Assembly (NCBI GenBank): GCA_024741835.1
Contig: JAENRP010000256.1
Location: forward strand, 3,788 to 65,536
Origin: Diplocarpon mali
Lineage: Eukaryota; Ascomycota; Leotiomycetes; Helotiales; Drepanopezizaceae
Length of the DNA stretch: 61,749 nt
Direction of reading: 5' to 3'
In this document: positions 58,826 through 61,749 of the stretch, one piece after another
How positions within the stretch are numbered: position 1 is the first letter of the stretch
Layout: each line of letters begins with the position of its first letter
The notes under the pieces: generated by a model
Seen by the model: only the letters and a program-made list of their open reading frames with translations
The model's database searches: none
Told to the model about the DNA's origin: nothing
Position numbers and translations under genes: made by a program

Positions 58826-59345
58826 TTAGATTAATGAAATATATAAGCGTACAGCTTAAAGTATATACCGATTCCGACTAGGTAAATATAAAAGGTTAGA
58901 AAACTATATTTAAAAGCGTAGTAGTATTATATAGTAGACCTATATTATAAGGAAGTAAGAAGTAGAAATTAATAGCTATCGCAAGTACTAAAGCCAAATA
59001 TATATTAATATCATCTAATTATAAACAAGGATTATAAATCGCCTAAGTTTTAAAAGATATAGGTTTTACTAAATATATTAAATAAGATAGGAATTATATT
59101 AATCTTTAAATAAATAATATAAAGGCGATTGCACTTATAAAGAATCTATACTTATATAAGCGATCGAAATATATTAATATTACCTATTACTTTATCTATA
59201 ACCTAATTATAAAGAATAAGTTATTAATTACCTATATTTTAATTAATTAAATAGTAGCAAACGGATTTATAAAGCTATTAAAGATAGTTATAAAGTTTAA
59301 AGCCTTTAAAGATATACTAAGATTGCAAAAGGCAATAGAGGCTTA
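58826..59345 (+). pseudogene. D2 RNase H (end of pol)
   Basis: Continues D2 across D3: YTDSD-VNIKG, SVVVLYSRPIL-GSKK-KLIAIASTKAKYI, KYINITYYFIYNLIIKNKL, IVANGFIKLLK, FKDILRL-KAIEA. The end of the copia polyprotein. A 300-bp 3' UTR with three palindromes follows. Confidence 0.87.
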
Positions 59346-59649
59346 ATAGGCTTAAGGACGACTCTTAAGCCTACTTTATAAGTTGGGTTATATAGTCTTA
59401 TAAAAGAAAGTTTTTAAATCGACTCTTAGGCCTAGACCGCGAGTTAAGTTATATAGTCTTATAAAGGAACGCTTTTGGAAAAATTGACTTCTAATCCTAT
59501 CTTATAAGTAGAGTTTAATGATTTTCATAGAAGTTGCTATTAATTAGTTGTTTTTAATTTAAAAAGATACTTAAGAGTCGAATTAGCGCAAAAGGATAGT
59601 TATTATTTTTCCTAACTGTAGGTCAATTAGAGTAAGGTCTAAGTAAGGG

Positions 59650-59844
59650 TATTAAGATAGGTAATATAGCTATTATTCTAATATATTATCATATAACCCT
59701 ATTGCTTAATTAGTAGGATATTAATACGCATATAGCTATAGGAAAGAAAGGGGTAACCTTCCTTCCTTAACTCTTACTAATATATTAACTATCGACCTTT
59801 AGAAGCCTTCTTTACTTACTGCGCCGACTTACTTAAGCTTAATA
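59650..59844 (+). repeat. D LTR shared by D2 (3') and D4 (5')
   Basis: 195 bp, TATTAAGATAGG to CTTAATA. D2's 3' UTR precedes it and a leader of type GATTATAAGCC follows it directly, with no TSD or second LTR. Confidence 0.88.
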
Positions 59845-61749
59845 GATTATAAGCCTTAGATAGACTGATAATAGATTATTAACTTCCTTTAGAAAGCACT
59901 TGCGCTGCAACTATTAATAGGAATTTGAATAAGACTTATAGTAAGAGGCGAGCAATCAGCAAATAGGAGGTATAATTCCCTATTTAGCCAACCTATATTA
60001 TAAGAGGTATAATTCTTTACTCTATAACCCTTTAATACTATAAAAGGTGTAATTCCTTGCTTTACTATATTTTATAAGAGGTATGATTCCCTGCGTTATA
60101 GCTTGAAAACCCTTTTTAATAAAAGGACTTCCTTCTTATTTAATACTTCTATAATACTACTATTTAATCATTTTAACTTTTCGATGGGAGGAGTGCCTTT
60201 AACTATTTAATTTATTTGATTTTTAATATAATTCTATTTAAAACGGCAATAGCTTCTGATTCCGATCGAAATACTAAGCTTAAAGACCTTTAACTCTCTT
60301 AAAAGAACTAGCAATAATAGTTCGACGATTTAAAGCTTTACTTTAAAAGCAAAGGCATTAAAGTAGCGATTCAAAAGACACTTATTAAGTACGCGAGTAT
60401 AGCATTATTTACCCCTTCTACTAATACTTCTACTTTAATAGATAATACTATTAAAAAGGACCTTATAAATATATTAAATAAGCTTAGCCTAAGAGCTTTA
60501 GTAGAAAATAATTAAGAACTTTAAAAAGTTTTAAATACAGAAAAGCAGAAAGAGTATAAGCTGGCCTTAGCTAAATGCAAGCTTAAGATTAATAGAGGTT
60601 TATATTGAGCTTAAGTAAGTCGGCGCAGTAGGTAAAGGAGGCTTCTAGAGGTCGATGGTCGATATATTGGTAAGAGTTAGGGAAGGAAGGTTACCCCTTT
60701 CTTCCCTACAGCTATATACGTGTCAACATCCTACTGACTAAGCAGTAGGGTCACATGACAATACATCGGAGTGATGGTTGTATCACCCATCTCAACAGTT
60801 TAAGTAATAAAGATTAAGATTTTATTCAAATTCATAATAATATAAAGATAAGTTAGGATACTTTAAAGGTAAAATACTCTTAGACAATTGCCCTTAATAC
60901 CTAGTATTTATTATAATAGATCACTTTATTTTAATATAGAAAAGATAAAGATAGTAAGGATATAGATATAAGTATAGACTTTACTTAGTCTATATTATAT
61001 AAAGCGAGAAGGAGAGTAAGAGTTATAGATCTTAAGATAGCTATAACTTTTAAAGAAACTTAGCTTTTTAGTTTCCTACTTAATAGCCTCCCTCTTAAGT
61101 TTACTATTGCGAAAAAGTCTCTTCTTATTTAATCCAACCTTAAGATTTATAAGAAGATCAACTTCCTTTAAACTATTAAGTAAGACCTTAAAGGACGCTC
61201 TAAGTCGGCAAACGCTATATTATAAGGTAATAATAAGCTTGAGAAGAAGAAGGAGCGTAGGATAAGCCCTTAAGCTTATTAAGGATACTACTTCTATAAT
61301 AGTACTTATAATATTACTAATTATAAAGTTAAAAGGCAATTGATTAATACAGTCGCTAGCTTTAATATTAAGAAGCAATTAAAGCAGAAGTTAAGAAGCA
61401 AACTGCCCTTATCCTATTAAAGGCTATAACTATTAAGGAAAGGCAAAGGAAAAGGCTATTTAACTAAGACTTTAGCAAATATTTCTAATAATAATAGTAG
61501 GTTATTTAAACTTAAATCTACTTTTAATCCTTTAAATGATAATTATAATAAAGATGCTTATATCTTAAAAGCCGATCTTTATAAGATCCTTAAATCTAAT
61601 TAGTATAATAATACTAATTATATAATATATATAATTGATAAATCTTACCTATTTAAAGGCCTGCTTATTAAAATAAAAAGGCGCTCTATTAAAGTTCATA
61701 GTAAAAGGTTATATATAGATTTAATAAGTATAAAAAAGATGAATATTAC
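59845..61749 (+). mobile_element. D4: 5' part of a family D element, runs off the window
   Basis: The leader with hairpin repeats (59950-60100) is followed by gag (from about 60225: FDFKAL-YFKSK, LSLRALV, then after the solo LTR KYS-TIALNT, CYFYNSTYNI at about 61290, ADLYKILKSN at 61575) and the start of protease at the window edge. It is strongly affected by RIP. Confidence 0.87.
60603..60797 (-). repeat. Young solo LTR of family D, TSD GTTTA
   Basis: 195 bp in reverse, from TATTGAGC to CATCTCAACA. Perfect TSD GTTTA at 60598-60602 and 60798-60802. It keeps CA/TG pairs lost in the other D LTRs (TCACATGACAATACATCGGA), so it is the least RIP-altered D sequence here. Confidence 0.92.

Larger units (their letters stand above)
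46641..59844 (+). mobile_element. D2: full family D copia element, split by D3
   Basis: LTRs at 46641-46835 and 59650-59844 (195 bp each). Internal sequence runs 46836-51806 and 58826-59649 with D3 between. Without D3 it is about 6.2 kb. It shares its 3' LTR with D4. It is inserted in LINE-2. The PPT-like run before the 3' LTR is AAGTAAGGG. Confidence 0.92.

Noticed and set aside
1..61749. Host protein-coding genes, tRNA or rRNA genes
   Set aside because: Every stretch I could follow belongs to an element, and no tRNA cloverleaf or rRNA-like sequence was noticed by eye. A tRNAscan or Rfam search would settle the RNA part.

Overview
The window looks like heterochromatic DNA of a filamentous ascomycete (Pezizomycotina-type fungus). 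It is AT-rich and consists almost wholly of transposable elements altered by repeat-induced point mutation (RIP). Reverse transcriptase, integrase, Gag and RNase H frames are recognisable along their length, but are broken by TAA/TAG codons where CAA, CAG or TGG is expected, while TGA is rare. I see no host gene, rRNA, tRNA or CRISPR. I use working labels: copia-like LTR families B, D, E, F and G; a gag-only LTR family A; an 85-bp-LTR miniature element T (TRIM); and a LINE L of Tad/I type with RNase H.

The layout is one nest. The outermost visible copy is B4 (39588-40510). F was inserted into B4 (29533-30066 plus 37662-39587). Into F went G (26706-29532, minus) and B3 (30067-37656). Into G went B2 (25087-26705), into B2 went D5 (24256-25086, minus), and into D5 went E (minus; pieces at 2768-4402, 11983-12859 and 21689-24255). 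Into E went B1 (4403-11977), LINE-1 (12860-21676) and TRIM-1 (2511-2767). A2 (15294-18223) sits in LINE-1 and A1 (1-2510, minus) sits in TRIM-1. On the right, D1 (40511-41331) entered B4, LINE-2 (41332-46640) entered D1, and LINE-2 holds an A solo LTR, A3 and D2. D3 (51807-58820) entered D2, and a tandem TRIM (52607-53517) entered D3. D2 shares an LTR with a following copy, D4 (59845 to the end), which carries a young solo LTR. Most joins are confirmed by target-site duplications (TSDs): 5 bp for B, D and T, 4 bp for A and 12 bp for LINE-1.

The element proteins are ordinary in type: copia Gag-PR-INT-RT-RNase H, LINE ORF1 plus EN-RT-RNase H, and a capsid-like Gag in family A. Two things are not. 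First, families B and F each carry about 1.4 kb between pol and the 3' LTR whose best coding signal runs antisense, from just inside the 3' LTR back towards pol. It is seen in all four B copies and in F, and I do not recognise the protein. Second, a 23-bp imperfect palindrome (ACTC...GAGT) is scattered through both family A and family D, which are otherwise unrelated. In D it forms a degenerate in-frame array inside the polyprotein. No gene here is likely to be functional as it stands.
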